Positions 46,901-57,855 of a stretch of DNA of 64,000 nt are shown in pieces. Made by a program: the position numbers and the translations under genes. The DNA comes from Effrenium voratum (lineage: Eukaryota > Sar > Dinophyceae > Suessiales > Symbiodiniaceae). The stretch's first letter is position 1; the number at the start of each line of letters is the position of its first letter. The notes under the pieces were generated by a model. That model was given only the letters and a program-made list of their open reading frames with translations. It was not told the DNA's origin and did not search any database. The stretch lies in assembly GCA_963377175.1 (NCBI GenBank), contig CAUJNA010003243.1, positions 409,001 to 473,000 on the forward strand, read 5' to 3'.

Positions 46901-47279
46901 GCAACTCATCCCTCAAGAAAAACAAAACGATGAATGAGGAGAAGGGGGGAAACAAGGAAGAAGGGAAGAACAACAACAACAAAAAAAAGGCAACCGTGCC
47001 AGAACGCGCCTCACCTCTCCCCACCCCCGCAAAAGAAGAAAAGAAACAGACAACGAGGAGGCGAGCGCGACAGACCAACGAGCGCCTCAAAGGCGAACGT
47101 GCCCAAAAAAATGTCTGCCTCTGGCGCGATAGGCCAGGAGCACGTGTGGCCAAGTCATGCGACGGCACCCCTAAGCCTGCCGGAAATAAGAAATCAAAAA
47201 AACAGGCCAGCAGAAAACCAGTAGCGATGCACACAAGCAGCGCTGCGCAGAAGTTGCAAATCATCAGCAAAGAAGCGTT

Positions 47280-47663
47280 GGGTGGGAGGCGCATGTTGAC
47301 GTAGAGCGCCGGGGAGCCAGCGCCGACAACCTCACCCACCTTTACTATATCCAAGGGACTTGCCTCCAACGACAAGGTACAAGCCCGGTTTTTGCATAGC
47401 CTGACCAGGCTGGGTTTTGCGAGAAGGTCACCAATTCTCACACTACGAGGCGCCTTTCCGTTCAAACAAGACAAGCTTTCTTTGAACGCAAGAAAGAAGT
47501 CAGGCCTCCAGGGCTGTGATGAAGCTTTCGTCCAGCGATGTCGCACTTACACTTCCTGCATGCGCTTTGAGATGTCGAGGGTGCTGTGAAAGCCAAAGAC
47601 CAAAAGCAAAGGCAAAGTGACAGCAAGGCGCCCGCAACGAGCTGAAGCGCTTCGTTTGCCCAT
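47280..47663 (-). CDS. Small membrane protein, two exons
   Basis: Start ATG at 47663. Exon 1 encodes MGKRSASARCGRLAVTLPLL and on to FHSTLDISKRMQE: a basic N-terminus plus a hydrophobic segment, like a signal anchor. It ends on a GT donor (GTGTAAGTG). A second hydrophobic exon near 47370-47190 holds SPLDIVKVGEVVGAGSPALY and ASLLMICNFCAALLVCIATG followed by LLACFFDFLF, a clear membrane segment. The link between the two is inferred from strand and order. Family not recognised; further exons are possible on either side. Confidence 0.45.
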
Positions 47664-48689
47664 GCTGGGCAATTGTAGATTTCTTATGGTGCATATCAAA
47701 ACCCGAGGTGTGGATGGCTGATGCTTCGGAACTTCTTTAACATTTGATGGCTCTGAATTGTTTTGTTCTCCAACAGAATGCTGATCACTCCTCCTTATGT
47801 TTAACCGGCGTTCTGCTTCCCAGACCCCAGGACCAAGCCGAAATCCATGGCCAGAAACTCGAAAAAAGGACCCAGTCCCCACACAAGGCAAATTCCCCGC
47901 AGAAATGCTGCCAGTCTTTGGATGCGTTGTTGCCCGTTGCGGGGGAGCCGCGTTGATTTAAAAAAGAATGAGCAACAAAACAGTGGACGCACTGAGGATC
48001 GCCTCATTTCATATTGCGGGTGTTCCTCACCCACCTTGGGCCCAATCCGCATTGCAACATTTCCAAGCAAGGACGGAAAGGATGAAGCAAGGAGTTCGAG
48101 CAGACCGTCCAAAAACGTAAAACATCGAAAATCACAAGCATGCCCGCGTGAGAAAAAACCGCTCGTCCTGTGAACGAAAAGCAAAGGCCTTTGGGCCTGC
48201 TCTTGAAACTGGACTTCGGGGCTGGGGCCCCGCAAGAAAGCGGAATTTGACAACTGGCGCTGTTGCTGGTCCCGTGCCCATTGCTCTGTGTCTGCGTCTG
48301 TATCTGTATCTCTGTCTGTGTCTGCGTCTCTGTCGAGTCTATGTCTGTGTCTGTGTCTGAGCTGAAGAAAAGCTGGCAATTCGTGACCATGGCAGTTTTG
48401 GCCTTGCATCGACAGGATGCAAGGTATAGAAAACGGAAGGGACACGGGTGGCCGTCCTGCCACGCGAGCAACTCAGCAGTGTTGGTGGCAGTCCAACGGG
48501 CATCTCGTCCAATGATGATTCTAACAGCTGAATCATTCTGGATGCGGCTAAGCTGCCGAACTCGCGGCAGACAGTAGTATGTAAGAGGGTCCTATAGGGA
48601 CCAATGTTTTTTTTCGGGTTTGGGGGCGTTTTGCGGCACTTTTTGGGGCAGTTGCGCGAGAGGCCGCGAGAGCGTGTTTTAGAGCGTGT

Positions 48690-48953
48690 CCGCACTGAAC
48701 CTGTCCAGCTTTCCCAAGCCTTGCCAGCAGTGTTGAACGAGTTGACAAAATCAGTGACTTTTTGAAGATTACCAAGCATGCCGGTCACGCTATAGTATGC
48801 AGCTTGGACTGCTGGTTCTCGCAGAAAATCTCCTGCTGCTGCCACAACGTCGGAAAAACTGGCACGTGCTGAAGACACAGGTGCCTTTGGAGCCCTCGGC
48901 GCGCTGAAACTTGCAGGATGCTTGCACACTTGCCACGCAATCAGGAGCACCAT
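48690..48953 (-). CDS. Unknown protein with possible targeting N-terminus
   Basis: A frame from ATG at 48953 reads MVLLIAWQVCKHPASFSAPR, then a Ser/Ala/Arg-rich stretch, then FSDVVAAAGDFLREPAVQAA and GMLGNLQKVTDFVNSF. The N-terminus combines a hydrophobic start with a hydroxylated, basic region, as in signal-plus-transit peptides of plastid proteins. The downstream part is an amphipathic helix-rich segment ending near the CAG/GTTCAG at about 48690. A weaker upstream frame extends to 49316. Function unknown. Confidence 0.4.
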
Positions 48954-49544
48954 TGCCCCCCTTCCGCATGCTTCCCATGTCTGAACGGAGTTTGTTTGGC
49001 GAGCCCCCCAATGCGTGGCCCGAAACTCGTGCAAAACAGGGTGCAAAGGTGGGCGTGAGATTTGGGATTCCTGGGTCAAAAACCTTGATGTTTTGGAGCA
49101 AAACGTGAGCAAAAACAACAAAACTCCGACCAAAGGAATTCGTGACAAACATGTGTCCCTGAAAGCACAGCCTCCAAATAGGGTGTGATAAGGAGCAAAA
49201 ATCAATTGTCCATATGTGCCTGACCATTTGATGCTGGTTATTGGCGGCGAATGCAATCCATGCATCTTCAAATAGACCGAACACAGAAAATCAAATGTGA
49301 CCAGACTGCAAGACACACGGCGTACATTTCACTTGGGTACCTCACCTGGCAACAGCCAGGGTACATAATCTGTTTAACGTGTGGGATTCTCAGCTCCAAG
49401 CCTTTACTGAGCTTGTGTTGAACTTCAACATGCTAATATTTCCAAGTTGGACACAAAGGGACATATGTTCCACCATGTTTTCAGTTTGTCCATCGATGTT
49501 CCACAGAGTTTCCTCTTCTCATCTAACACTGTCGAGTTGCACAA

Positions 49545-50400
49545 CGAAAAGGGCGATTTGCGTTGGACCATAAACAGAACACTGCACACTTCAAGAATGA
49601 CTTTTTCCCACTCAAGATTCCTGTGCTTGTTGCGTGGAATGAAACTTTTGAATAGCTCTGTGGCTTTTGTATCAACTGCTCATCTTTTGCGATGCAAAAC
49701 ACAGAAAGGTCAACAAGAGCCTCACAGAGTAAACTTGTTTCGAGAAACGCCACTGTGAGGAAACGCCAAAGAAAAGCAACGCCCGCCTTGAGGAATACAG
49801 TAGCCTGCCGTAGTCCGACCAGGGCAAAGTGATTTGCGAATTTGCGCGGCAGCTTCAGAATCTTGTCACGTTCGTACTTGGATTGGGTGGGGGACTTAGA
49901 AACACGTTTCACTGAAGCCTCTTTGTCCTCTTCCACTCACCGGGCAAGAATTTTGAGGTCTTCACTAAACAAGGCTTCAACGTCAAAACAGCTGGAGCCG
50001 TCCTGCTGGCTATATCAATTTCATCGGCATCGCACTTGACTTTGTTCGCTCCATCTTGATCGCCTCACCAAAAACTGCGATATCACAAATGGACACGCTT
50101 TCAACAAAGCCTGGTCCGTTTCCCAGGCCTGCTTAATTACTTGGTTTATCTTCACTCAATCGTTTGTTTCTCAAAGAAACGCGATGGACATGAACACGTA
50201 CTATGAAAGCACAGGACACATTGCAGACATGAGGGGTCTGCTCAATCCTTGACACTCCCTTTACAAAACAGCATGCAGAACTAACAGTATACAATTTGGC
50301 TGGAGGTCAGCACCTTCTTCACATCATCTACGTCGGCTCCAATGATTTTGCAGGCATTGCCAGCGAACTCGAAGCCGTCAGTGGCTGAAACATTCAAGCT
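49545..50400 (-). CDS. Unknown protein exons next to the retrotransposon
   Basis: Three protein-like segments on the - strand: TDGFEFAGNACKIIGADVDD (about 50385-50290), KVKCDADEIDIASRTAPAVL (about 50040-49975) and KFANHFALVGLRQATVFLKA continuing with hydrophobic residues to KPQSYSKVSFHATSTG (about 49850-49600). The CDADEIDI motif recurs at 62.46 kb on the other side of the retrotransposon. The exons may belong to a gene split by the element. No family is recognised, and splice junctions were not all resolved. Confidence 0.4.
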
Positions 50401-50632
50401 CAACTCCTTCCAAGCACACGCAAGAGAAGCCTCTTCTTACCAAACATTACGGCAAAGGGCCAACGGCATGGGGGGAAAAAAAGCAAGTATTTAGCCTCAA
50501 AACACCTCTATCAAATTGAGGAATGTTGCTGGAAGATGTCATTCAACAAATGAAGCAGATGAAGCACAGGTCAGAAGCTACCTCGAGCAGGAAGAGAAAC
50601 CATGGCTTTCTGTGGGCATGTCTCTTTGTGGT

Positions 50633-50638
50633 TTATCA
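50633..50638. repeat. Target-site duplication, left copy (TTATCA)
   Basis: The same hexamer stands at 61593-61598, directly outside the other LTR. Confidence 0.8.
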
Positions 50639-50893
50639 CTCAAAGGAGAGGGAAACACAGTTTTGTCAACAACGGGGGAACCCGGGACCTTAAAAGGAAC
50701 GAACCCCTCCGTGACTGCGACCTCTCCCTTAACCTTGGGGTTAGCGCGGTGCAACGCGCTGTTTTCAGCACTTGAGCCAAAGCAGTGATTGGATCATGCT
50801 CTGGCAATGACTTGAATGTACAACATGCAACTGACTACATGAGAACCTACCTCATGTACCTCTGGGCCATAAATGTCATCGTGATAATTGACT
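50639..50893 (-). repeat. 3' LTR
   Basis: On the coding strand it starts AGTCAATTATC and ends CCTTTGAG. It is identical to the 5' LTR except for one base. The boundary is supported by the polypurine tract directly adjacent at 50894. Confidence 0.93.
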
Positions 50894-50902
50894 CCCCCCT
50901 CA
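50894..50902 (-). promoter_or_regulatory. Polypurine tract
   Basis: TGAGGGGGG on the coding strand, ending exactly at the start of the 3' LTR. This is the usual site for plus-strand priming. Confidence 0.85.
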
Positions 50903-51046
50903 TTGACGGCACTGAGGGAGTGTCTTGGGCGCATTACCACGCCAACTTGAAGTCAAGTTTACATCACAACGACTGACACAAGTTATTCAAGCATCACCCA
51001 GGCACTTTGCACACTTTTGGAAATTTTGCGGACATGCTGCAGCGCA

Positions 51047-54000
51047 CTAGGCAGCTGCTTTAGCGGCTCTACTTTCACGAACGTCTTCAAGCTTCTCTGG
51101 AAGGTCAACACGAATGCCGAGCAACCGGATGGCATGGTCCCACTTGTTGGGTGGAAGTGCTTTCGTGAAGATGTCCGCTGACTGCATGTCGGTTTGGACG
51201 TATTCTATCGAGATGTGTTCGCTTTCAAGCTGCTCTGCGATGCACGCGAGATTCACCTTGTGCGTTCGCTGGACACAGCGTAGCTTGGATGAGAAACCTT
51301 TTCTCGCTACGAGGATAGTCGCCTGATTGTCCTCGTGGATCTTGAGATGGAATGGTCGGTCCAAGATCAGCTCCCACAAGCTAAGCGCGGGGAGCGCCTC
51401 CTGATAAAGGGAGTATGCGAGAGATACAATCTCCGCCTCGGTTGTTGATCGGGAGACCGATGTCTGCCTTTTGGACACCCACGCAAGTGGAAAATGCGTG
51501 TGCGGACCACTCAAAATCAAGAATCCTCCGGACGTGGATTTTGCGTCTCGTTCTCCAGCGAAATCGGCGTCCACATAGAGAGACAGATGCAAATCCTCAG
51601 TCGAATCTTGAACTGTGCCTACTAGCGTGCTGTTGACCGTGCTGTTTATGTAGCAAACAAGCCTATGTAGCTGCTTATCGCAGTTTCTAGACCATTTTTG
51701 AACAAATGAGGCAAGGTCGCCAATGGGCTTGACCAGGTCTGGGCGTGCCAAACGGCCGAGCCAGAAGGCTTTCATCAACACGCGGCAAGCGGCGAAGCCG
51801 AGCTCACCCTCCAAGGCGTCATCGGCAGGATCGAGGGATCCAGCGGGACAGAATGGAGTGGTGGCATCACGCAACTTTTCACTTTTTAGCTGTGCAACCT
51901 CAAGATATAATGCCACCGTTTGACGGGCATAATCCCGCATGTCGAACGCCATGCCCCCTTTCAATCTGCCCATTGCGGCATTAAGATCGGGTTCAGTTGT
52001 GTCCTTTGGAGCATCTATCAAAAGGTGATTCCTGCCTAGCACCCGGTATATGTCTTCTGGGGGTTCTATATCAACCAGTCTTGTTAACTTTTCCCAGAAG
52101 TCTTTATGAAGGTGGCTGGGGCCGGCCAACGTCAAGTCGTCGACGTATGTCGAGAGAAGTAACCCGGACTCCTTGAACCAGAAGTTTCCAGGAAACTCTG
52201 CGACCTCACGCCCTCCAAGTTCACTAATGAACCCTTTGAGGTGTGCCTCCCAGAGTCCGCCAGCGTCAGGATGCCCATAAAGAGCTTTAACGAGCAAAAC
52301 CACAGGTTTCACGAAACGCTCGCGCCACCACCTTGGCCGGAGCTCAGGCGGGAGTGTGATCCAAGTTTGGTACTTGGACTTCAGCAGTGCTTGCACATAA
52401 GCCTTTATAGCGTCCGCTGTTGTGGTGGAATTCCCTGGCAGGGATCCATAAGCGAGACAGTTATTAAGACCTTGTACGCTCGTGGGATTTGCTCCCAACT
52501 CTTGGTAGACAGCTGCTGCGCCATGTTCGTCTTTCGCACAGTCTCCGCGATACACAATCCTACCTTTCATCTTCTGAAGGTGTTTTGCGAGTTCGGCGAA
52601 CTTGACGGACGCTAGCGACATCAACTGCCCGAAATGGACTTTTATACTGGATCGTCGCGCCTCAGCAGCGACTTGATCATATTCTCGGACTGAATTTAGA
52701 TCCCAAGCACCGGCTTTCTCCAGGCCTGTGGCTTCAAGTCGAACGGCTTCAAGGGCTTCCGGGGAAGCCAACATTTCGGCACGTGACAAGAGTCTGGTCA
52801 CCATTGCGGTGATCTCCGGATCCTTCTTCTCCTTGACTTGTCCTAGGGAATGTGCGATGAGATTTTCAACATCAAGAACTTGTTCAAGGATGTCGTGACA
52901 CTTTTCATCGGACTCAACAGCAACACCTATATCTTCCAAACCAGAGAGAGGGGATATGTGCTTCAACTGCTGTTCACGTTCCCGGTGATCGAGAGGCAAT
53001 GGCACTTGAACAGGCATCGCAGGCACAACGGGTTGAACTGTCGGATACAGCGCACGGGCAACTGTGAGACACATGCCTTCGGGGTAGAAAGCGGTCTTTG
53101 CGGTCTTGTTACCTGCTGCAAGCGAATGTTTATACCCTTTTTCGTGCGGACACTTGAATGCATCTAGTGCGGACGCGAGTGTGCTATTGCTAGTCATGAC
53201 TTTCCATGGCTTTTTGATGGGATAGCCATTGCTGTCCTTCAGACCTAGGGCGCAGCCGTGGAAGGTCGCTGGGGTGAAGACGTGTGCGTATTCCCTAGAA
53301 ACATCATCCCTAGCCCAGCTGTCGCAATCCCTTGGCCACTCAAACGAAACACTACCCCCCTGATGGAGGACAGTCTCTGCGTGACGTCTGAATCTGGAGA
53401 ACAACTCTCTCGACTCTCTAACCTTTTGCTTCAGTTTCTTTTTGAACTGGCTTCCTAACTTGGCCTTATTAAGGCGTTGCCATGCTGAACCTGATGCACA
53501 GGGAATTGCAGCCCAAAGATTGGGTTTAACACAACCTTCAATCTGCGACTGCAACTGGATTTCTCCTTCATCTGTGCTAAGGTCGATAAACTCTTTAGCC
53601 AGCCTAACATGAGGTATGCCAAGACCTTCAAACACGCGACCCATGTTGGACTCTGGTGAACATGCGTATTCGAACATCACAGGCAACTTGTCAACGCGTG
53701 CCTGTCGCTTGCGGGCACGATGATTTCCAACCTCAAACTGCTTGCGCTGTGGAGCTTCAACCTCTGCGCTGCACGGCATGCCAAAAATTGGCAATGTGTT
53801 CGGACGACCGTTCTTTGACGCTTTGGTGAGAGGTGTCGGCGGTACGGAGTCCAACATCACGGCTGCACCTGTGGTGATAACACAATCGGACTGAATGGGT
53901 TTTAACTTGAACACTGTGAACCCGGTCCATGCATCTCCAAGTGAGCGATTGGGTCGGCTACCAAACCAACCATCGTGGATGTTGTCTGCCTTGCCCCCTT

Positions 54001-54292
54001 GAAACACGGCACGAGTGGTGCGAGCTGCAGTAAATCTTTCTGGGGAAGGGGCAATCCTCGACCTCTTTTGGGGTAAAGAGATTTTGCCTTGGCATGATAT
54101 GGTATCGAACCAAACAGTTGGCATTTTCTTTGAACACCCAAAAATCTTCACCTTGCGATGTAGCGGCTGTCGCTGGCGCGGTATCGAAAACTGAGCCACC
54201 GGGTCTTGAGGGAGCGGGCTCCCCAGCTTCGGCTGCATCAAATTCATGCGCAACATCTTCTGCACTAACTGCGGTCTTAGGATCTCCCTCAT
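51047..54292 (-). CDS. pol: Pol, reverse transcriptase and RNase H part
   Basis: 1081-codon frame; the genuine Pol reading probably enters it near 54050 through a frameshift. Copia RT landmarks: ALYGHPDAGGLWEAHLKGFI, and the catalytic STYVDDLTLAG at about 52157-52122. RNase H follows: SLYVDADFAGERDAKSTSGG, STTEAEIVSLA, HEDNQATILVARKG and the terminal YVQTDMQSADIFTKAL typical of Copia. It ends VRESRAAKAAA and stops at 51047, 145 bp before the polypurine tract. It copies the element RNA into DNA in virus-like particles. Catalytic residues look intact. The first ~80 codons of the frame overlap the integrase C-terminal frame and are probably not translated. Confidence 0.93.
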   Translation of the reverse strand: MREILRPQLVQKMLRMNLMQPKLGSPLPQDPVAQFSIPRQRQPLHRKVKIFGCSKKMPTVWFDTISCQGKISLPQKRSRIAPSPERFTAARTTRAVFQGGKADNIHDGWFGSRPNRSLGDAWTGFTVFKLKPIQSDCVITTGAAVMLDSVPPTPLTKASKNGRPNTLPIFGMPCSAEVEAPQRKQFEVGNHRARKRQARVDKLPVMFEYACSPESNMGRVFEGLGIPHVRLAKEFIDLSTDEGEIQLQSQIEGCVKPNLWAAIPCASGSAWQRLNKAKLGSQFKKKLKQKVRESRELFSRFRRHAETVLHQGGSVSFEWPRDCDSWARDDVSREYAHVFTPATFHGCALGLKDSNGYPIKKPWKVMTSNSTLASALDAFKCPHEKGYKHSLAAGNKTAKTAFYPEGMCLTVARALYPTVQPVVPAMPVQVPLPLDHREREQQLKHISPLSGLEDIGVAVESDEKCHDILEQVLDVENLIAHSLGQVKEKKDPEITAMVTRLLSRAEMLASPEALEAVRLEATGLEKAGAWDLNSVREYDQVAAEARRSSIKVHFGQLMSLASVKFAELAKHLQKMKGRIVYRGDCAKDEHGAAAVYQELGANPTSVQGLNNCLAYGSLPGNSTTTADAIKAYVQALLKSKYQTWITLPPELRPRWWRERFVKPVVLLVKALYGHPDAGGLWEAHLKGFISELGGREVAEFPGNFWFKESGLLLSTYVDDLTLAGPSHLHKDFWEKLTRLVDIEPPEDIYRVLGRNHLLIDAPKDTTEPDLNAAMGRLKGGMAFDMRDYARQTVALYLEVAQLKSEKLRDATTPFCPAGSLDPADDALEGELGFAACRVLMKAFWLGRLARPDLVKPIGDLASFVQKWSRNCDKQLHRLVCYINSTVNSTLVGTVQDSTEDLHLSLYVDADFAGERDAKSTSGGFLILSGPHTHFPLAWVSKRQTSVSRSTTEAEIVSLAYSLYQEALPALSLWELILDRPFHLKIHEDNQATILVARKGFSSKLRCVQRTHKVNLACIAEQLESEHISIEYVQTDMQSADIFTKALPPNKWDHAIRLLGIRVDLPEKLEDVRESRAAKAAA

Positions 54293-54926
54293 GCTCGGAT
54301 GCGTGGACTGCTCTGGCTAGCTCCTCATCCCCTTCAGTATGAACAATGGGAATGGGTTCCTTAGATTCAGTTTTGGCAGCGCTTTTTGCAGCTGCTTCAG
54401 CTCGATCTGCAGAAACAAGTTCGGAGAACCTCTTCTTGCATTCGGCACTGTGAATCTTGGAATGACCGGTGCATGCACGGCAACCTGGCGTTTCCTTGAA
54501 CTTGATGATCCTCTCAACAGTTATGTACACGGATTTTGACTTGACAGCGGATGGAGTCGGTGGGGCACCGAAGGGCGCCTCTCGCAGGGGCAAAGGTGGG
54601 GGGTCAGACCCCTCCGTCTTGCCACCATGCAATGCTCTATCTGCTGCTGCTGCGATCGGAAAGCTTGGGGGTCCGTCCTCAACGAACAATTCCGGTTCAG
54701 GAACATCGTGAACGGAAATGGAACCATCTTTGCGGAAGGCTTCATAGTCCATGACTTTGACCACGTTACGGTACCGCAACCCCGGATCGACCCTCCAACC
54801 CAAAAAGAGCGCTGGCGCCATGTTCGGATCGAGAGTGCGCTTGCCAGGAGTCTTGGTTCTGTACCAAACCAATTGCCCGAAACAGCATCTCTTACCTTGA
54901 ACTTTTCCTTGGTGAGGGCTTCCCAT
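53958..54926 (-). CDS. pol: Pol, integrase C-terminal region, shifted frame
   Basis: Open frame that continues Pol between two frameshifts. It begins meaningfully at CFGQLVWYRTKTPGKRTLDP and has ALFLGWRVDPGLRYRNVVKV, which match the GKF/GPY-like tail of Copia integrases. A long charged linker with GCRACTGHSKIHSAECKKRF follows (a Cys/His cluster that could bind zinc). It ends at NCLVRYHIMPRQNLFTPKEV. The frame is displaced from the integrase core at a TTT run near 54875 and rejoins the RT frame at a CCCC run near 54050. Confidence 0.75.
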   Translation of the reverse strand: MGSPHQGKVQGKRCCFGQLVWYRTKTPGKRTLDPNMAPALFLGWRVDPGLRYRNVVKVMDYEAFRKDGSISVHDVPEPELFVEDGPPSFPIAAAADRALHGGKTEGSDPPPLPLREAPFGAPPTPSAVKSKSVYITVERIIKFKETPGCRACTGHSKIHSAECKKRFSELVSADRAEAAAKSAAKTESKEPIPIVHTEGDEELARAVHASEHEGDPKTAVSAEDVAHEFDAAEAGEPAPSRPGGSVFDTAPATAATSQGEDFWVFKENANCLVRYHIMPRQNLFTPKEVEDCPFPRKIYCSSHHSCRVSRGQGRQHPRWLVW

Positions 54927-57844
54927 TGGGTCTTCCCTGGGCTGAATGGAGCAGGCCTGTCAAACGACATGGAGAGACATGCAAATGGGTAACTAAACGT
55001 GTGCAACGAATAGGGCAACCCTGATTGCAAGTGGATGCTGCGACAGCATTCCTTCTCTTCGCGAATGTCGCGCTCCAGAACGGTGTTGTGTGGCCACCTG
55101 TTCGGTAAGCTTGTCTCGGGGACGAGGCCGACTTCGTGGGCCGCTCCTTCAAGCTCTCCTGCTGCATCCATTTTTACTAAACATGTTGGCGGCGAATCAG
55201 TGGCCCGAAGGCCCATGAACTGACGGAAGTTTTTGACATGCGCTTGCGTGTCCCGCCTACTCACAGGGTAGGCAAGTCGAACGCCTGAGAAAACATCACG
55301 TACTACATGGTGGGATTTGATTCCTCCGAAACCTACTCCGAGGTGTTCATCGCCCATGGCAAGAATCACGGAATCGGTAGCCAACTGTTGAAATGGTGCA
55401 GTCGGGACATCGACTTTGTCGTCTGATCTAGCATCCTTTTTGTGCGCTACCCTTGCAGAAGTGGTCTTTGAGATTGAACACACCTTGCAAAACGGGTTCT
55501 TAGGGAAATGGGACCTCATGTGCTCAGGAGATTTTGCTTGCTCCTTCAACGCAGTATCATGTGTCGGGTCACCATCCCCGAAGGCGATCAACGGAAGTTC
55601 GTCCTCGGGAGGAGGGGCTTCCTCGGCCGCTAGCATATTCACAGGAACCTGATCTATCTCACCTTCATCTGACGCTTGGCACGAGTCATCGCACAGAGAA
55701 ACGACATCGTCTTCGGCCGCGCTCATAGCAGCGGCTTCAATCGGCCAGAGGTGAGTTGACGACTCTGCCAACTTGGGCTTTACCACCTCATCATACTGGG
55801 GAACGTATTCCACTACCCTAGATGCATTAATGCGCGCATTGCGGGGCACGTTAATCTTACATCTACTGATGTCCTTTGGGGGAACAAGGTATGGAACGTT
55901 TTCACGTGGATCCCAAATGAATAGGTGTCCTTGATCCATTACGGTCTTCCCGATGGATTGCGCTGGTGGGCAATCACGGAGGACGTACACCTGCTCTTCA
56001 GCAGGTATCACTCGGCTGTCCTCGAACCCTAATGAAGTAGTGCCTTGTTGGGCACCACCCCCAGTCGCAAAACCTACGGGTGTGCTGCTCTCGCGCACGC
56101 ACTTGATCATGTTGCTATTCAAAGCTTGACGTCCGATCAAGTGTCTCCCTGCGGCAGTATCCCAAAGCCAACTAATGCGATTGTCATCAGAGGCGACGCT
56201 TGCCATTGCCGGAATGAGCTGTGCAACAGCTGCACTCGCCTTTGGCGGCGGCGGGGACAACAAACTTTTGGGCTTGGGACCAGTGTACTTGTTGGTATCA
56301 CTGTGGAGAAATGCACACTGCTTGGCCTTGCACGAATTATAGGCATAAAACATGCAGGGCATCTTGGCTTTCTCCGCCGCGGTCATAGTGGCTGTCTTAC
56401 TGATGGCCTTAGACCTAGGAGTTAGGTTATCGTTCGAACCGCCCTTACCTTTACCCTTGGGGGCTGGCGGCGCAGGGGCTGCCGGAGTCTGCTGGTCAGC
56501 AGATTTATCCTTTTTGCTCTTCTTACTCTTCTTGGGCTTGTCTTCGCTGCTTGCTGCGGGCATGGCATTAGAATTATTCCCCTGGGACATAACGGCTGGC
56601 TTGATTTGAAGACTTTTGTCAAACTCATCCCTGTTCCGCTTGTCCTGATGGAGCTCCAAGGCTAGATCAACCTTGGACCACAACCATTCCGGCTTCCTAC
56701 GGTGGCTGCCGAAAGGGGCTTCCCGTGCCTTTTCTACCTTAGGCTTCAGCGCGGTGCACTTTTCCAGCTCATCCAACAGGTGATCAAACAAGGTTGTTTC
56801 CCTGGGTTGCTCTGCCACGGGAATTGCGGTCAGCACGTAAACGTACTTCTCCCGAAAGGCATCCAGGTCAGCAAGGGACGGGCCTGCAAGAGACAACTTT
56901 AACAAGTTGCGACCTCCTAAGGTTCCGAGCCTACCTCGTTCCAACTGAAAGTGCTTGAAGATAGCACGCAACATGATTCTCCCTACGGGCATCCCACCTG
57001 ACGAGATTCTCTCTTGTTCAACCATATTCTGAAACAAGAGCCCGAACTTACCTTTACGGCAGGTTTTAAGGAGCTTTGCGGCTACTTCACGATCTAACCG
57101 TGGGAAACGCTTGTCCGCGATGAGTTCTTGCTCGGTGGAGGACATGCATGCTTGGGCCCACTGGTAAACTTCATCTCCGGGGGTCTTCTGGAGTCGACCG
57201 ATGGCCATCAAAACTTGGTTGACGAAACCTCTAGCCTGTCCAGCGTTCTCCGGAGGGGATGGCAACACGAGATCCTTGAGGTCCTTGACGCGAACAACGG
57301 ATTCCTCATGTGCGGCGTGATCTATGGCGGTCATGCCTACACTGGGATCGGCAGCTTGGGACGGGTCTGCATTGGGGAACTGGCCAGGGCCTCCCCCACC
57401 TCCCCCACCACCATTCATGGTGAGGTATGGGCAATCCGTGTCTTCATGGCTGCCGCCGCAAACTCGACATTGTGGGGTATCATCATCTCCATCAGAGTCT
57501 GATGATGTGTCGGAGCTTGCTGCCGATGGCGCTTGTGGGGATGACGAGTATAACCCTCCCAACATTGTGATTGGTACTGGCGGAACATGAGTGCCGTTGC
57601 CAGCTTTTGGCGGAGGCGGCGCCCCTGCAAGGGGCATGGGAGGCGCTGGAGGTGGTGCGGCCGGAGGCGGAGGTGGCGGAGCCACTTGATTAGCAACCAA
57701 TTGGGAAAGCTGCTGAACCATTTCCGCTAAAGCTGTCACTTGAACTCTCACATCGGCTTGATCCCTTGGACCGTCTCTACCCAACCCGCTAGTCCTCGAC
57801 GCGCCGGGGGCTGCGTCTCCAACAGAGGACGCTGCTCCTAGCAC
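54870..57844 (-). CDS. gag-pol: Gag C-terminal part, protease and integrase core
   Basis: Frame of 1107 codons; residues after about 987 are out of frame. In order: Pro-rich N-terminus, zinc knuckle CX2CX3HX4C at residues 126-138, gag capsid-like region (about 185-410), Lys-rich linker, a CCCH finger CX7CX4CX3H (497-514), aspartic protease SWLWDTAAGRHLIG (catalytic D562), integrase HHCC (H775, H779, C786, C789) and catalytic triad D824, D893, E929 with 35 residues between the last two. The finger pair is unusual: a shortened knuckle far upstream of the protease and a CCCH finger where the knuckle normally sits. Translation probably starts upstream in the coiled-coil frame. Confidence 0.85.
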
Positions 57845-57855
57845 TGCCGAATGGC

